In this document: piece by piece, positions 1 through 34,900 of the stretch
Layout of the letters: each line of letters starts with the position of its first letter
How positions within the stretch are numbered: position 1 is the stretch's first letter
Assembly: GCA_903813345.2 (NCBI GenBank)
Contig: CAIIXF020000012.1
Location: 6,781,615 to 6,845,614, forward strand
DNA: 64,000 bases
From: Owenia fusiformis
Lineage: Eukaryota > Annelida > Polychaeta > Sabellida > Oweniidae
Direction: 5' to 3'
Made by a program: the position numbers and the translations under genes
The notes under the pieces: model-generated
Seen by the model: the letters and a program-made list of their open reading frames with translations, nothing else
What the model was told of the DNA's origin: nothing
Databases searched by the model: none

Positions 1-508
1 ACGACATTTCGACGTTTTCATTGTTGGAAAATATCGAGTTTCGATCCTGGGAGCCAATCCTCCTTGTATAAGTCATTGCGCATAATTAGATCACGTGATT
101 CAGTTTAATCGGGCGCTTCCAAATTGGTTATAGCAGGGGGAAGAAGGAGGTACGGATTCTGGATACCTGCTTAGGAGGATGAGAGTTTGCTAGAGTTACA
201 TATAATTAATAGATAAGTTGATACAATATGATGATTTAGTGCTGCCTTGAATATAATTGTACTGACACTGTACTTAATTTTTAATGCAATGTTTAGGTTA
301 GACTAAAAGGTTTTTTTAGATCTTGTGTCATGGCCATGGCCATGTTGGGAAATTTAAAAATAATATTTAAAAATGAATATAGGAAAGCCAGATTGTTTGT
401 TTAAGCATCTATATACAATTATTAATGATAAATATCAAATATTGTCAAAATGTTTTCTCTTTTGAATAAAGGAGCAATGAATTAATGAATGATATACGTT
501 ATGTTAGA

Positions 509-658
509 GTCATGATCAAGGATGTCTTTTACTTTTTCAAGTAAACGTTTAGTAATATGCTGAATGTGCATTTTCCAATTTAACTTTTCATCAATAAATA
601 CTCCAAGAAAATTAACGCTATTTTCTATTTTTATTGGAGCATTGTCAATATATAAAGG
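509..658 (-). mobile_element. Non-LTR retrotransposon RT fragment
   Basis: Read on the minus strand, 658 down to 509 gives an uninterrupted peptide with the motif VNFLGVFIDEKLNWKMHIQ. That is the typical segment just after the catalytic core of LINE reverse transcriptases (F-L-G-V-x-I-D-x-x-L-x-W). Only about 50 residues remain and the neighbouring palindrome at 661 interrupts it, so this is a dead fragment. Family cannot be assigned from this length. Confidence 0.7.
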
Positions 659-660
659 AT

Positions 661-795
661 ATCCTATGATTTATGAGTGATATGATTTTTATCCACGAAT
701 GGATATGATATCTGCACGAGCGAGCGTAGCGAGAGAGTGCAGATATCAACATCCATGAGTGGATTAAAATCATATCACGAGTAAATCATAGGATG
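661..795. repeat. Short palindromic (foldback/MITE-like) element
   Basis: The left arm from 661 (ATCCTATGATTTATGAGTGA...) and the right arm ending near 795 are imperfect reverse complements over about 60 bases. The centre is a GC-rich hairpin, with GATATCTGCAC and GTGCAGATATC around 705-747. It abuts the RT fragment, as expected for an insertion into it. Confidence 0.7.
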
Positions 796-2634
796 TTCTT
801 TTTATTCCATAGTAAAAGTCATCATCAGAATTGTCGGAAATTAAGTCATTTAATTCGAATTTTCCAAACGATCCGGCGATGTTGACACTTAGCCTCGTTT
901 TGAGTCTGAAGTAGCAAAAATCCATTAACCATCGCATACGACGTCGTATGTCATGGCTAAAAAACCGTATGCTATGGTTAAGTGAAAATTTGTCAAAAAT
1001 ATCATATTTTACCACTGATTACAAAAATACCGTTTTTATTTTCACATGTTATCCAATGAATATCATGCTAACTATGGAATAAGTATATTTATGTCATGGA
1101 TTAAATTTCTGCATATTTATTAATACAGTATCTTGATGTCAATTCGTGTTATTGTGGCAACTGACCTGTTTTCTGTTTTCTAAGGAGGAAGGGAACCAAT
1201 TTTTAACATTACCCCTTAACCTATAAAAGTCAATTTTTTATAGGTCAGAAGTAGAATTTTGAGATTAACGGTGTCAAATGCCTTTATCCTCCAAACATTA
1301 AGATTTCATCAATGCACAAAACATATGGACATTATAAAACGTGTTATTTTTAATGATTACTACATATCAAACAATCCCTTTTGAGAGAGTTTTGAGAGAG
1401 ATTTTTAACCAGTTAGAAATTATCGACGGGCTTGATTCATATTTTGTTACGTTGTCAGAGTTTCCATAGCAAAATTAGATTTTTGTCAAAAAATAACCAT
1501 TAAATTTTTTTTAAAGAAATAATAAGCAATATTTTTAATATATATATCACATGGTCATGGTAAACAATTGTGTTGACATCGTAGTTAGCACACATATAAT
1601 GTCAGTGATATCAATACACTTGGCGCAAGATGAGGTAGAATAGAAGAATTCATGGATTTCAAAATTTGCCCATTTACAAAAAATAAGTTGCGCAGATGAC
1701 TAAGAATTGGAGGTAATATATGTTTACACCATATTAAAGCACTGGCCTTAAACCCATTTATTTCAGGAGCCCTATCCTTAAGGTAGTATCCTTAGAAATT
1801 ATCAAGGACATTTCCAAAAATATGCATTTATTGCGAAAAACGCACATCTTTAACGACTGCTCAATCACTACTGTGCGATGTTTACAGAATAAACACAACT
1901 CAGATCATTTAGGTCCCTTTGTCATTTTTCCTATGTCTCTTTATTATTGTATAAACCATAGTAAGTCACATCACAGGGCCGTAGCCAACTTTCAGGAGGG
2001 GATGCGATGGCCAAAAAATCGGTCGTGGAATGCGATCATGGCATAAGCAACCCCAAGACAAGGATTCGTTTTGAATTTTACAAAAAAATGATGCAGCTTT
2101 CTTCAAAGTTGAGCTATAAACTTCAAATATAAAGCATTTTAAACCTATTTTCTTCTTCTATCTACTGGCTTTATTGTACCCATCGCACCCTACCCTTTGT
2201 AACGCCTATGCATTTATTTGAACTAAGCGAACCCAAAGATGCGACGGTTACGCCAGCCAATTATGACAACAGATTCTGACGTTGCCGTTGCCAAGATGAT
2301 AGGGAGTTTTAGCTTGCAATGTTTTACACAACCTAAACGTGAACGAAAGAAATTAAGCGATGTATTTATATAGACGATTTGTCATACGTATAGGTTGGCG
2401 TTTCGATTTTGCATGCTAATTCAAACGGCCTATTCTTGTATGAGGAGGGAGTTGAGGACACATAAACAAATACAAAAATAATGCAAAATGAAAACGAAAT
2501 TAGAACGAACCGTCTTTGCGATTTGGCAATTTCAGGCATTTTTGCCGCTCAAATTCCTACAGACAACAATTATATATTTCAACGTTTCCTTTTCATACTG
2601 AGTGTATAATAATTGATGTTGTAAATCTTTTTAG

Positions 2635-24992
<22,358 letters not shown>

Positions 24993-25189
24993 TCGTTATG
25001 TTGCTATTTCTGTACAAAGAACAAAGACAAACAATAGCAACGACAAACAACGAGAACAAAGTTGAGGTGTGGTAACGACACGACATGATGGATATGGTTG
25101 ATACTAAGGGACATGATAAGGAAGAAATGGATATAGAAGCGTTGATGGCTTAGAATTTACAATTTTCCACTAGTGTTTTAGCGCGTTAC

Positions 25190-25565
25190 CCCTTCCACCA
25201 CTGCTTTTTAATTTTTCTTGCATCAATATGTTGTGTTTTGATAATGGATATCTTTAAAAAATCGAGGGAATCACTCATTCCTTTAAAAGGGTTAACTGTG
25301 TGTCAAAAGACAACATATTGATGCAAGAAAAATTAAAAAGCAGGTGTGGAAGGGGTTGAAAATCAGGAAAACATTTCAGAAAAACATGTGGATGGGGTTG
25401 TTTGCATCTTCCCTGTCTCAAAGTCGAAATTATTTATCATCTCCCGGAGGGCTTTTCCTGGAGGTAACGCATTGGTCTAACATATGCACCTGTTAAAATC
25501 CTCAGATAGCCAGAATCCAACATATGACTGTTCAAAATCTGTTGCAATACTTTTGCTCATCCTTT
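25190..25565. mobile_element. Truncated copy of the 12198-12913 foldback element
   Basis: Contains the centre and right arm: TTTTTCTTGCATCAATATGTTG, TGATGCAAGAAAAATTAAAAA, CATGTGGATGGGGTTGTTTGC and CATATGACTGTTCAAAATCTG. Most of the left arm is missing. Confidence 0.8.
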
Positions 25566-25732
25566 ACTCTAATCTTGTTTCATTTAGAGGATATGTATTA
25601 TTCAAGAGATTTTATATGTAGTCATAATTATCAGAAATTGTATTATTCAAGAGATTCCATATGCAGTCATAATTATTAGAAATTGTATTATTCAAGATAT
25701 TTCATATGTAGTCATAGTTATCAGAAATTATT

Positions 25733-25948
25733 ACCACCTTGCCGGGTCAGTTCTAGGGGTTTTAGTGCTAGTTTAGAAGGCATTCATTTTACTATATCGA
25801 CCTGAGAAACGTGTGACGTCATAGTGGTGGTCCATATGGACCGGTCTAGAATATATTCTGGACCGGCAAATTTTCCCCGGGAAATGAGATATCGTTCAGT
25901 GTGTAAGATTTTCTTGCTATTTCAGCCCTGGTCGTTAACGGTGGTAAT
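25733..25948. mobile_element. Small TIR element inside the minisatellite
   Basis: Starts TTACCACCTTGCC and ends GTTAACGGTGGTAA, short inverted termini. The interior has AGACCGGTCCATATGGACC-like and GACCGGTCTAGAATATATTCTGGACCGG palindromes. No coding capacity. Confidence 0.55.
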
Positions 25949-25952
25949 AATA

Positions 25953-26053
25953 CAAATAACGTCATTTCTGCGAGCAATATAGTGAAATATTGGACCTTGG
26001 GCCTTTGGCCCTCGGTCCAATATTTCACTATATTGCCCTTAGAAATGACATTA
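25953..26053. repeat. Near-perfect ~100-bp palindrome
   Basis: AATATAGTGAAATATTGGACC is mirrored by GGTCCAATATTTCACTATATT, the centre being CTTGGGCCTTTGGCCCTCGG. The outer arms are ACGTCATTTCTGCGAGC and its near complement. It would extrude as a cruciform or be a foldback MITE. Confidence 0.8.
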
Positions 26054-26560
26054 TTGTACTATTGTATTATTCGAGAGATTCCATATGTAGTCATAATTAT
26101 TAGAAATTGTATTATTCAAGAGATTTCATATGTAGTCATAGTTATCAGAAATTGTATTATTCGAGAGATTTCATATGTAGTCATAATTATCAGAAATTGT
26201 ATTATTCGAGAGATTTCATATGTAGTCATAATTATCAGAAATTGGATTATTCAAGAGATATCTTATGTAGTCACAGACATTGGAAATTGTATTATTCAAG
26301 AGATTTCATATGAAGTCACAGATATCAGAAGTTGTATTATTCAAGAGATTTCATATGTAGTCATAATTATCAGAAAATGTATAGTCTTGCTCAAAGACTG
26401 TATCCACCTCCCCCCCCCCCCGTCACCTTCACTCTCTTTACCTGGCAATATACATTCAAGGTTTTTTAAGCAAGACTAGAAATTGTACTATTCAAGAGAT
26501 TTTATATGTAGTCATAATTATCACAAATTGTATTATTCAAGAGATTTCATATGTAGTCAT

Positions 26561-27024
26561 ATGTTTCCTAGGTAGGTAGAGAAGAAACTTTGAAATGTGA
26601 ACACCTGCTAATCTGAACACATTTTGCTAGCTGGTTCCAGAGGCATATGGGTTAGACAGGTTTTGTATTCATTTATTTGAGAAAATTTAAACATTTTCCC
26701 CCATTTTTACACTTTCTCAAATACCTTCACCAATTTATAACATATTGCAGATCTTTTGCGAGATACTATTGAGGCATCATTTGAAATGTTATGCTAGGTC
26801 ATTTTGAACACATTTCATTCTAAACAGTCAACATTCTAGTACCACGGTTACTTTTAGAGGATTAAAGAGAATAATACCTCCAAAGGGAAGGCAGTGCATG
26901 TATTCCGTTGAGGGTAAATATAGATGTTATCTTAAATTATGCTGATCATAGGGGTTGACATCCCCATTAGCTGACCATCAAAGGACAGTAAAACACTTTT
27001 GATTCCTTTAAAAAGAGTTCCACC
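26561..27024. other. Intergenic, nothing recognised
   Basis: AT-rich; no exon, RNA gene or clear repeat seen. Confidence 0.5.
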
Positions 27025-27204
27025 TTTGACATTTAGCGAGTTTGTTTTGGGACCGAAAAGCCACTAACATAGGTGATCTACAGGGTGGTCCAAAAAATGG
27101 GACTCTCGTATTTCAAAAATAAATATTGATTTCCTTGAGGAAAACATGTCATATTATATATCAGTGATAGGGAATTTACTTATCTTTAATTTGGTATATC
27201 ATGA

Positions 27205-27510
27205 GTCCACCCGCTATGGCTCAGTGGCAGAGTCAAGGTTACCACTATCGCTTGGGCCCCGGTTCGATTCCCAGTTCAGTCAAGTTTGTTTAAGCGTTAT
27301 GTAATTCTGGGTGTTTGACTGAGTGGTTCACGACTCGTATAAAAGGCTGTGGTGTACACTTGTATGTCTATGTACCCGTGCACACAAAAAAGAACACAGG
27401 GCTCCTCCAAGGAGGGGTTTCTGGCTCTCTCTTCGAGTGTATAAATACTGTAAAATACCAATGAGGTATTGCTCGCCAAATATGGCGGTAACCAAGAAAC
27501 AATACTATAG
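27205..27510 (+). mobile_element. tRNA-derived SINE, copy 2
   Basis: A-box-like TGGCTCAGTGGCAGAG and B-box-like GGTTCGATTCCC, then the same body as 8890-9229 (TGTTTGACTGAGTGGTTCACGACTCG, AAAGAACACAGGGCTCCTCCAAGGAGGGG, GAGGTATTGCTCGCC). It is inserted in the left TIR region of the mariner-like element. Confidence 0.85.
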
Positions 27511-27799
27511 AATGAGATCAAATTTATTAAAATGACTGTCAACCAACGTCCATGATATAAATGACGTCATTTTCGTTTCAAAACAGGTTTTCCGAAACTT
27601 GCAAAAACCAAGTTTTTTTTCAACTTGATTTACATAAACTGACGCTAATATGTCCACCATTTAACTCAATTATAGCCATCAATTATGGCCTAAACAAACT
27701 GCATCATTGACATGCTGTTGACACAGTGAATTCGACTTCTCAATAATTCTGTGCTTAAGGGACTGAGTAGATGTAAGTAGTTCTCCAAAAACGCTGTGG

Positions 27800-28168
27800 T
27801 TGCAGACGTTGACATCCGATTTTCCAATTATGTTGTTTTTGGACCATCCTGATATGAGCTCATTTTCAAAGCATTACATTTTCCAAGAAGATGGGGCTCC
27901 ACGCAATAGATCTCACAAGAGTGTCAAATGTCTCAAGGAAAATGTGCCTAGATTCACCCCCTTAATCACTGTCTCGCCCAGATCACCCGATTACCCAATG
28001 TCTGCGACTGCCACGTATGGGGAGGACTGGCAGAATTGGTTTACCATAAATCCTTACAATCTATTAAGTCCCTTAAGGACAGAATTATTGAGAAGTGAAA
28101 TTCATTGTCTCAACAGCATATCAATGATGCTATTGCCCAATTTAGGCCAAATTGAGGGCTACAATTGA
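27800..28168 (+). pseudogene. Tc1/mariner transposase remnant
   Basis: The open stretch reads HYIFQEDGAPRNRSHKSVKC and then SPRSPDYP, corresponding to the Q-D-N/D-G-A-P...H-x-x and W-P-P-x-S-P-D-L-N-P motifs around the second and third catalytic acidic residues. The N-terminal half is gone and the reading frame drifts after SPDYP. It cannot encode an active enzyme. Confidence 0.8.
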
Positions 28169-28720
28169 TCAAAATGGTGGACATAATGAACATCTGTTTA
28201 TGTAAATAAAGTTGACAATAAAACTTGGTTTTTGCTTGTTTTGGAAAACTCGTTTTGAAACGAAAATTTCATTTATATTATGGAAGCTGGTTGACAGACA
28301 TTATAATACATTTGAACTTATGATACACCAAATTAAAGATGAGTAAATTCCATATCCACAGGTATATAATATGACATGTTTTCATCAAGAAAATCAATAC
28401 CCATTTTCGAAATACGAGTGTCCCATTTTTTGGACCACCCTGTACTTTTAGAGAGGAAATGAGGACTTGAAGTTAATCTAGGTAATCCATGGGCTTAAAG
28501 TAACGCTTGAGTAAAGGAGTCATTTGATTGCTATTTAGCAATCCCCAAATGGATTACCTATGGGACTTTTGGCTGTTTTTTGAAACTATTGAGCTGCTTT
28601 TGGGTGTTACTTTAAGCCCCTGGATTAACTAGATTAACTCCAAGTCCTCATTTCCTCTCTAGAAGTAAACCACCTCTGTTAGTGGCTTTTCCGTCCCAAA
28701 AAAACTGACTAAATGTTAAA

Positions 28721-29124
28721 TAAACCTCTAAAATTCAAGAAAATAATAAGTTGCTTGCATCTGATACTCCCTTTAAGAGGTATGTGAGGATTAAAATACA
28801 TTTTTGTAGAAAAAAGAAATAACAATTAGATTTGCCATGAAGTGCAAGAATTAAAAGATGTGACCACGCCCATTTATTATGGTTTTTATGGGGTAGGGCA
28901 CTACTGAGTCATCGAAACTTAGGTAAAAGAGATCATATTCTTTCAAAAACCCAATTAATTTATAGTATTGGATAGACCTAACAAATGAATTCCAATCATA
29001 TAATTGTGATACAGCTACCCACATTTTTTTATTTTAACGCTGGCAACAAGAATTGCTTAAAAACAATCTATTTTATTTACTTCATAGAAATATCCGAGAA
29101 AGATAACTTTCCATGGATAATATG
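28721..29124. other. Intergenic, nothing recognised
   Basis: AT-rich sequence with no recognised feature. Confidence 0.4.
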
Positions 29125-29410
29125 TCCCCCACCTCCCCTTAAAATATTCATATAAATAAAAAATATGAGACCCTTAATGAAGCTAAAATAAGTTATTCTT
29201 TGTGGTAAATGTTCGAAAATAGGTGGCGCCACTATACCAAACTTAAAAGTTTGACCTAATTATCTGCCCAATCCACCTCAAATAAGTTTTGCTCATTCCT
29301 TGTTATGTTTGCCATGAGATATTGTTGGTATTTTCTTTCATTTTTCCATTTCCTTCGTTAAAAAAATATGTTATACCCCTACCCCCATGTTTGAAAATGA
29401 GTAGATTTAC
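29125..29410. repeat. Duplicated segment X (inverted copy at 38385-38670)
   Basis: Shares, in reverse complement, ATTTTCGAACATTTACC(A)-type sequence, GGTGGCGCCACTA, ATTGTTGGTATTTT and CCCCCATGTTTGAAAATGAGTAGAT with 38385-38670. Confidence 0.75.
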
Positions 29411-29868
29411 TCTAGAGAGTGCCTGGAACAGAATGATACCCTCAAACCTTTTTTTCCCAGCCGAGTAATGAAATCGGAGCTAGGGACAGCATCACTAAGA
29501 CATTTCATTATATTAATTTTCATTATTTTTATGGAGACGGCAGCTTCTCAAAAGATGCTATATCAAAATTTTAAAGCTCACTTCAGTTATTATTGAAAGA
29601 TGTGCAAGTGTGAAGGTTTTTCCTCCACCATTATCGGTTTTATCTTGAATAAACTTGCCTGTAGCAAAAAAATCTATTGCCAACTTTCTTCTCATAAATT
29701 AATTTAGTTTTGGCGTATAATGCAGTTCTGAAAAGACGCAGACATGTGTACATGTATGTTATATGGTTGTTATATGGAAATAAATCATTAATAAAAAAAG
29801 ACATTTCAATTTATTTTCTAAATATCTCTGTTTTATCTTTGTATTTCTTGCAAAAAGCTATCGAATGA

Positions 29869-31131
29869 CATCAAAATAAGATATTCAGTGCAATTTATTT
29901 ATTGATATGATGTCCATCAAATAAAACAACTACAGGGTGGGCCAAAAAACGCCACTTTTATCAAGACACCACAACTTTTTTATTTTCCAACCTACATACC
30001 CCAAATTTTACAATTATATAGTGTCAAGGGTTCTTAATAATAATATAATGCAACAAGTCCTTCAAGTTGGATTATATTTGATCTAAAAGGGGAGTTCAAT
30101 TGGTCCGCCACCCTAATTAATGATATATTTTAGTTTTAGTCGCCTTGCTGATAATGCAGTATCAATGAAATGTTAGCTAAGTTTTTTTAACCTGTCTTAA
30201 TTGCCAGCTTTAGTTGAGCAATTTTCTAGATGGGGTGCCTTCATACAATCTCCTGGAGACCTTCCCATACCCTATTCTCACTGGGGTTTGCATCAGGGCT
30301 ATTAGCTTAGCGATCATCAGGCCGTATCAGTTCAGGAACATTTTGCAAATTATGCTTATTTCTCATTGCACACCACATGTTTAAGTGAGACGCTGATGAC
30401 ATATTTTATTCAAGTAAAGGTATATAATTTATGATCCATGGCTAGATAACAACCTCAAGTCTCATTTGGTCTTCAAATTATGATTTAATATCAAAAAATA
30501 AAAAAGTTATAGCATTTTGAAAAAAAGTGGCGTTTTTTGGCCCACCCTGTATAATGGACAGATCTAACAAGAAAATGGCATCAGTCATTGTTACTCAATT
30601 ATCCAATTAATTAAAAAGAAACAACACACCCAATCCAATCCAGAACCTATATCACAATCAATGACCACAATAACAAGAGAAATACAAAGGCTTCAATTGA
30701 AACTTTTTATGTAATATCGTGAAAACGTCATCACTAAGCACAGCGTTTTATATTTCTCCAGAACTCATCTGCTAATCTTTAAGAATCACGTGCGTCATTC
30801 CAAGCATTTTTAGACAGTCTCGACTTGAGTTCTAGAAATTATTTTTACCACAAAAACATATAGGTATGTTAGTCCCGTGTGTTATCTTCAATAAGAAAGT
30901 CAATTGGATTATCTCTTAATCTGTCAATAATCCAGCCACCATCGCCAATTTGTCTTTGATTTTCTCTGGCTAGACTCACCATTCACTACTAGAAACTTGC
31001 AATAGTCACTTAATTTCATTATTTATCAAAATGTGTTGGTTGAATATGTTTGAAACTCGAATGACATACTATTGGATGACCCTGTCAATGTATATATTGT
31101 GATTAAACATGAAAATGTTGGTTGTCATACA
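29869..31131. repeat. Duplicated segment Y (direct copy at 38768-39451)
   Basis: Shared from ATCAAAATAAGATATTCAGT through GCTAATCTTTAAGAATCACGTGCGTCA to GAAAATGTTGGTTGTC. This copy contains an extra 617-base MITE (29933-30549) missing from the other. Confidence 0.85.
29933..30549. mobile_element. Mariner-type MITE, TA target
   Basis: Termini CAGGGTGGGCCAAAAAACGCCACTTTT and its mirror AAAAGTGGCGTTTTTTGGCCCACCCTG, flanked by TA on each side. No transposase frame in 617 bases. The copy of the host segment at 38821-38836 lacks it and shows the intact target. Confidence 0.9.
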
Positions 31132-31940
31132 TTTTTCTTTAGGCTTAACGGTTTTTATTGTCATATTAGCCATACATAGTTGAAATTAAAATGCATCATT
31201 TTAATGCAATTATGTAGATTTGTACTGTAAAACATATTTTAAATAGAAATAAAGATAGATTGAAAGATAAAAAAGATAAAACGCCTACTTTCTACAAGTT
31301 TTTCGCGAAGAAGTTTTTCACGATTGAAGAAGCACCAACTTTACATACTTATACGCGTTGTGTTTAAACGTAATTTACCAAAGTCACGAGGTTTGTTCTT
31401 TAAAAAAATCAAAAATATCAACATTTAACAAGAAGGATGGATTTAGCAATTTCACCTAGCCTTTTTGGGTGAATATTGTACAATCAGCAACGTCGTACAG
31501 ATGTATTACATGCATTTCTAAGTGTGATTCCTAGTTCTATGGACTTATTTTAGTTTCTCTTGTAATCATGGGGATGCGTTTAATTGATATTGTGATAGCC
31601 TTTATGTTGGTGCTAAATAAATCATTTTAGATAAAGCTCGGAGAAATACATTTTTATAATATCGAATGAATTATGTTACATTCAAGTGACACTTTATATT
31701 GCCTTCTTGTTGATTTACAGTTGCACAGTTGCAATGTGAATAGTTGTTTACTGATATCGATAAGTTTTATGATATAATACTCATACGTGTACTTTTGGAG
31801 AGAACTCGTGAATTTCACACGTTTGAGTCTTTATATCTTCATATGAATAAATGCAAAGTAGATTCTATTTTGAATGTCACAATCAAGTTTATTTAAAAAC
31901 TGCAATAGGTATATGATGCGCTGTGGTTAAAAGACTCAAA
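31132..31940. other. Upstream region of the polytopic-protein gene
   Basis: No canonical promoter element stands out. At 31277-31347 the words AACGCCTACTTTCTACA and GAAGAAGCACCAA repeat short stretches found inside the downstream coding region (32432-32450 and 32225-32240). That may be a trace of a degraded related gene copy. Confidence 0.35.
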
Positions 31941-34900
31941 ATGGCTAAAGGTTTATATCTATGTATTTGCATAGCTTGTGCCATCATCTCGCATGCATCA
32001 ATGGCACTATCAAAACAATATAGTTCTACTGCTACAGATGTGAGAGAGGCCTCATTAGACGGAACACAAGATAAACAAAACATCGCAAACCATTCTTTGG
32101 TGCCATGTAGTTATACAATCGAGCAAAATTCAAAAAGCCACTTTACTGAATTTGTCAACGATAGGAACATTAACTTTATGTACATTGAAGTAAATTTTTC
32201 GCGGAGAATGGAGACAGCACGATCGAAGAAGCACCAATTCTTTTCACCTGGCTATCTTATATGGACATATAAATCATTTCCGGGAGCAGGGTATCCTTTA
32301 CTTGGTTACCCATATGACGTCAAAATCCTCTCTCTCGGATTCCTAACGTGGTACGTGTACGATCATCTGCAGATTCATGTTGACGTTGCACCTGAAAATT
32401 GCTACGCAGAATGGGGTGACGATGGTACGATGGAACGCCTACTTTCTACATTTAGGGACTTGTCAAATCAAACGATATATGGAGATACTACATCGTGGTG
32501 TTATGGAATCAAATTCCAGTGGGACTGGATGAACAATCTCATCGTACATTGGATGCGAGTGGGTCGAGATTATACGGGATATATGTGCAGCACGTTGCCG
32601 GAAAGTCCGTTCCGTTTCAATGAGGTCATAAAACAAACTCGGTTCTTGTTCTTCCTGCAAGTTTGCGGCGTGATTCTCCTTTGTTACAGCCCATTACTGC
32701 TTTATATTTTTGATACAAGTGGTGAGAAAAAGAAAGAAGTCTGGTCATTTTATAGCTGCTTGAAGGAAGCGTTAATCGATGAAAGCGAAACGGACAGCAA
32801 GAAAAATGAAAATGAAGATGTCAGCGCAAGAGACACGCAGGACACAAGGTCTTTTGATAATATGCAATATGAGAACGAAACGGATGAAAATAAAGCGACC
32901 AGTGGAGATGGTGGAGACACCAATAGTGAGGATAAAATCAAGGAAAAATGTTATGGCTTCTCAAATTTAGCTTATATTGGGGAAAGCGAAATGGTCAATG
33001 CTGGGGGAAAAGTCAACATAAGGTTTGGACACAAAATGGACTCTGAGAATAAAACAGGTGATTCCAACAATAAAGATGAAGGAGAGGTCGACACAAAGTC
33101 TGAAGGCAATCTGAACTTTGAGAGTGACCGTGATATCGACGAGATTAAAACAGATGATTCGGATAATGAACGAATCTGTGGTGATGAAGAATATGTTGGC
33201 ACAAAGTCAGAAGACAATGGGAACTGTGACGAAAACCTTGGTATCAACGAGGAACAAGAATGTGATACAGACGAAGTTGCTGAATACTTTTTTCAGGGGG
33301 ATGTGCATTTATCCTTTTTTGTACTTTTGAATGGTTGTTTTGAAAAATTAAAAAACTCTGGTGACTTTAAGTTGAAATGGTTATTGAAGCTTTTCTTTCT
33401 GATTGTCATCGTCCCGTTTGTTCTTTATATCAAGATGATTGTATATTACTTCCTTTTGAGAGACGGTGTTCTTGCTCGGATGGAACAAGACATCCCTGTT
33501 GGATTCGTCGCGGTGCCGTTTGGCTTTGAAGCTAGCAGAAGGAATTGGTCATATTTCATGGGTGGACCTTATGTCATATATGGAGTGTTTTTTGTATTGG
33601 CAGGTATAGTACTTCTCTGTCTAAGTGATAACATTACTGTTTGCCTTTGTGCTAAGCTTGGGTCTAGCAGAGGTTCATATGATGAAGAAAGAGAAAAATG
33701 GAAATGGGTAGACAATAGACTGGAGCGCGTTCTTCATGATGCATTTCTAAAGCCCGGAGCATCTCATTTGCTCCAGTCTATAGATAATGCGGATATCGAG
33801 ATCCTAGGTGGAATAGAGTACATGAAGTTAGATGACAGTTTTAAAAAATTCACCAAAGCTTTGAAAGCACGCCTATACATGCTGTTCAACAAACATTTCT
33901 GGTCGCATTATTTCAAGACATGGGAAAAACGATTCATGGTCATCAGGTTCTGTAAACCTCGGTGTATATCTAAACATATTGAATTTTGTAATGTTGAATT
34001 CACCTCGGTCTCTGAATGCCTTTCGTGGTCTTTGCAGTACATGGTCTTTATCATATGTCTCATACCATGGTCAGTGTTGTGCTTTTTGGGATGCATGCTT
34101 GATTTGTTTTCATGTTTGATGATTTATGGTGTTCCGATTGTCTTTTTGACAAAAAGCCTATTCGTAAATTTCTTTTTCATCAGTCTGGACATTCTAATTC
34201 ATCTGAAATGTCTGTATTATATAACTCGATATAAGCTGCCCTTAATATACTTTATTCTGATAATATTTTCTATCTTGACGGGCACAATTTACATCTATAT
34301 CATGTTCTGCTTATATAACATATACGGATCATCTACCACATACATCTCACAGACTGTCGCTTTTACATTAATGGGTATTGTTGCTCATCCAGCCGAGGCG
34401 TCAACATATATAGTCGTTGTTGCTGCCATTGTTGGGTACATATGGAAAGCAATCGATGATTATAATTGTATTTATAGTGATCTCCTAGAACGAACCATAA
34501 AAATATCAAAAGCTATACAACATGACTCGGTGAAACTTAACGAATTTAAAACCCCAGGGATCAAGAAATCATTGTATTTCTTTTTGGTCGAAAAGCATAA
34601 GCCACCACGAGTTGAACACTTTCTTACGCTCTTGTACCTCTGTATCGTCATCTCTTTTATTTGGGTGGCTGTCACTGTTGTTCAAATATATAATCAGGAT
34701 TCCGAGTTAGATGGTGTCATACAGTTAGGATCATCTATTGTTTTTGGCTTAATTCCTCAGTTAATCGGGTGGTGTTTGCGTTCAAAATCATCTTCTCGAC
34801 GTGATAAATTGTTTGAAAAGAAACTACGACAGAGCATTGAGCAATACTGGAGTCTCTGCTCAAATGGGATAGAGCAATATGAAAACCTCTGCCCAGACGA

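Larger units (their letters stand above)
1..2634. other. Flank or intron upstream of first recognised exon
   Basis: I find no convincing exon here. The first recognised exon (2635) opens in mid-codon, so at least one 5' exon of that gene lies in this stretch or left of the window. The stretch holds a reverse-transcriptase fragment (509-658), a palindromic element (about 661-795) and otherwise AT-rich sequence. The first 110 bases share the word TGGGAGCCAATCCTCCTT with a repeat near 13100, so the left edge is probably repeat sequence too. Confidence 0.5.
25588..26560. repeat. 45-bp minisatellite, interrupted
   Basis: The unit is TTGTATTATTCAAGAGATTT plus CATATGTAGTCATAATTATCAGAAA. There are about three units at 25588-25732, seven or more at 26056-26385 and about two at 26478-26560. 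Two insertions split it: 25733-26055, and a C-rich stretch at 26386-26477. Since 45 is a multiple of three it yields long spurious open frames. Confidence 0.85.
27081..28442 (+). mobile_element. Tc1/mariner-like element with long TIRs, TA target
   Basis: The ends are CAGGGTGGTCCAAAAAATGGGAC and the exact mirror GTCCCATTTTTTGGACCACCCTG, flanked by TA on both sides (27079-27080, 28443-28444). Inverted similarity extends through about 230 bases, including CGTATTTC(A/G)AAAAT and TAATATGACATGTTTTC. The left side is split by a SINE and the interior holds a broken transposase. Confidence 0.85.
27025..28720. mobile_element. Outer foldback element containing a nested mariner
   Basis: TTTGTTTTGGGACCGAAAAGCCACTAACATAGGTG (27040-27074) is reverse-complemented at about 28669-28705. 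Inside the right arm a second palindrome is formed by 28444-28503 and 28604-28667 (GAGAGGAAATGAGGACTTG against CAAGTCCTCATTTCCTCTC). The mariner-like element at 27081-28442 interrupts it at a TA. Confidence 0.75.

Noticed and set aside
25982-26479. Open frame of 165 codons with a 15-residue repeat
   Set aside because: It is a by-product of the 45-bp minisatellite, whose unit is a multiple of three. It begins inside a palindrome and has no domain or splice context.
27800-28168. An intact transposase gene
   Set aside because: Only the C-terminal motifs remain, the frame drifts after the SPD motif, and there is no N-terminal DNA-binding part.
31923-31940. GTG start six codons before the ATG of the polytopic protein
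   Set aside because: Animal genes start at ATG; the ATG at 31941 has a good context and begins the signal peptide.
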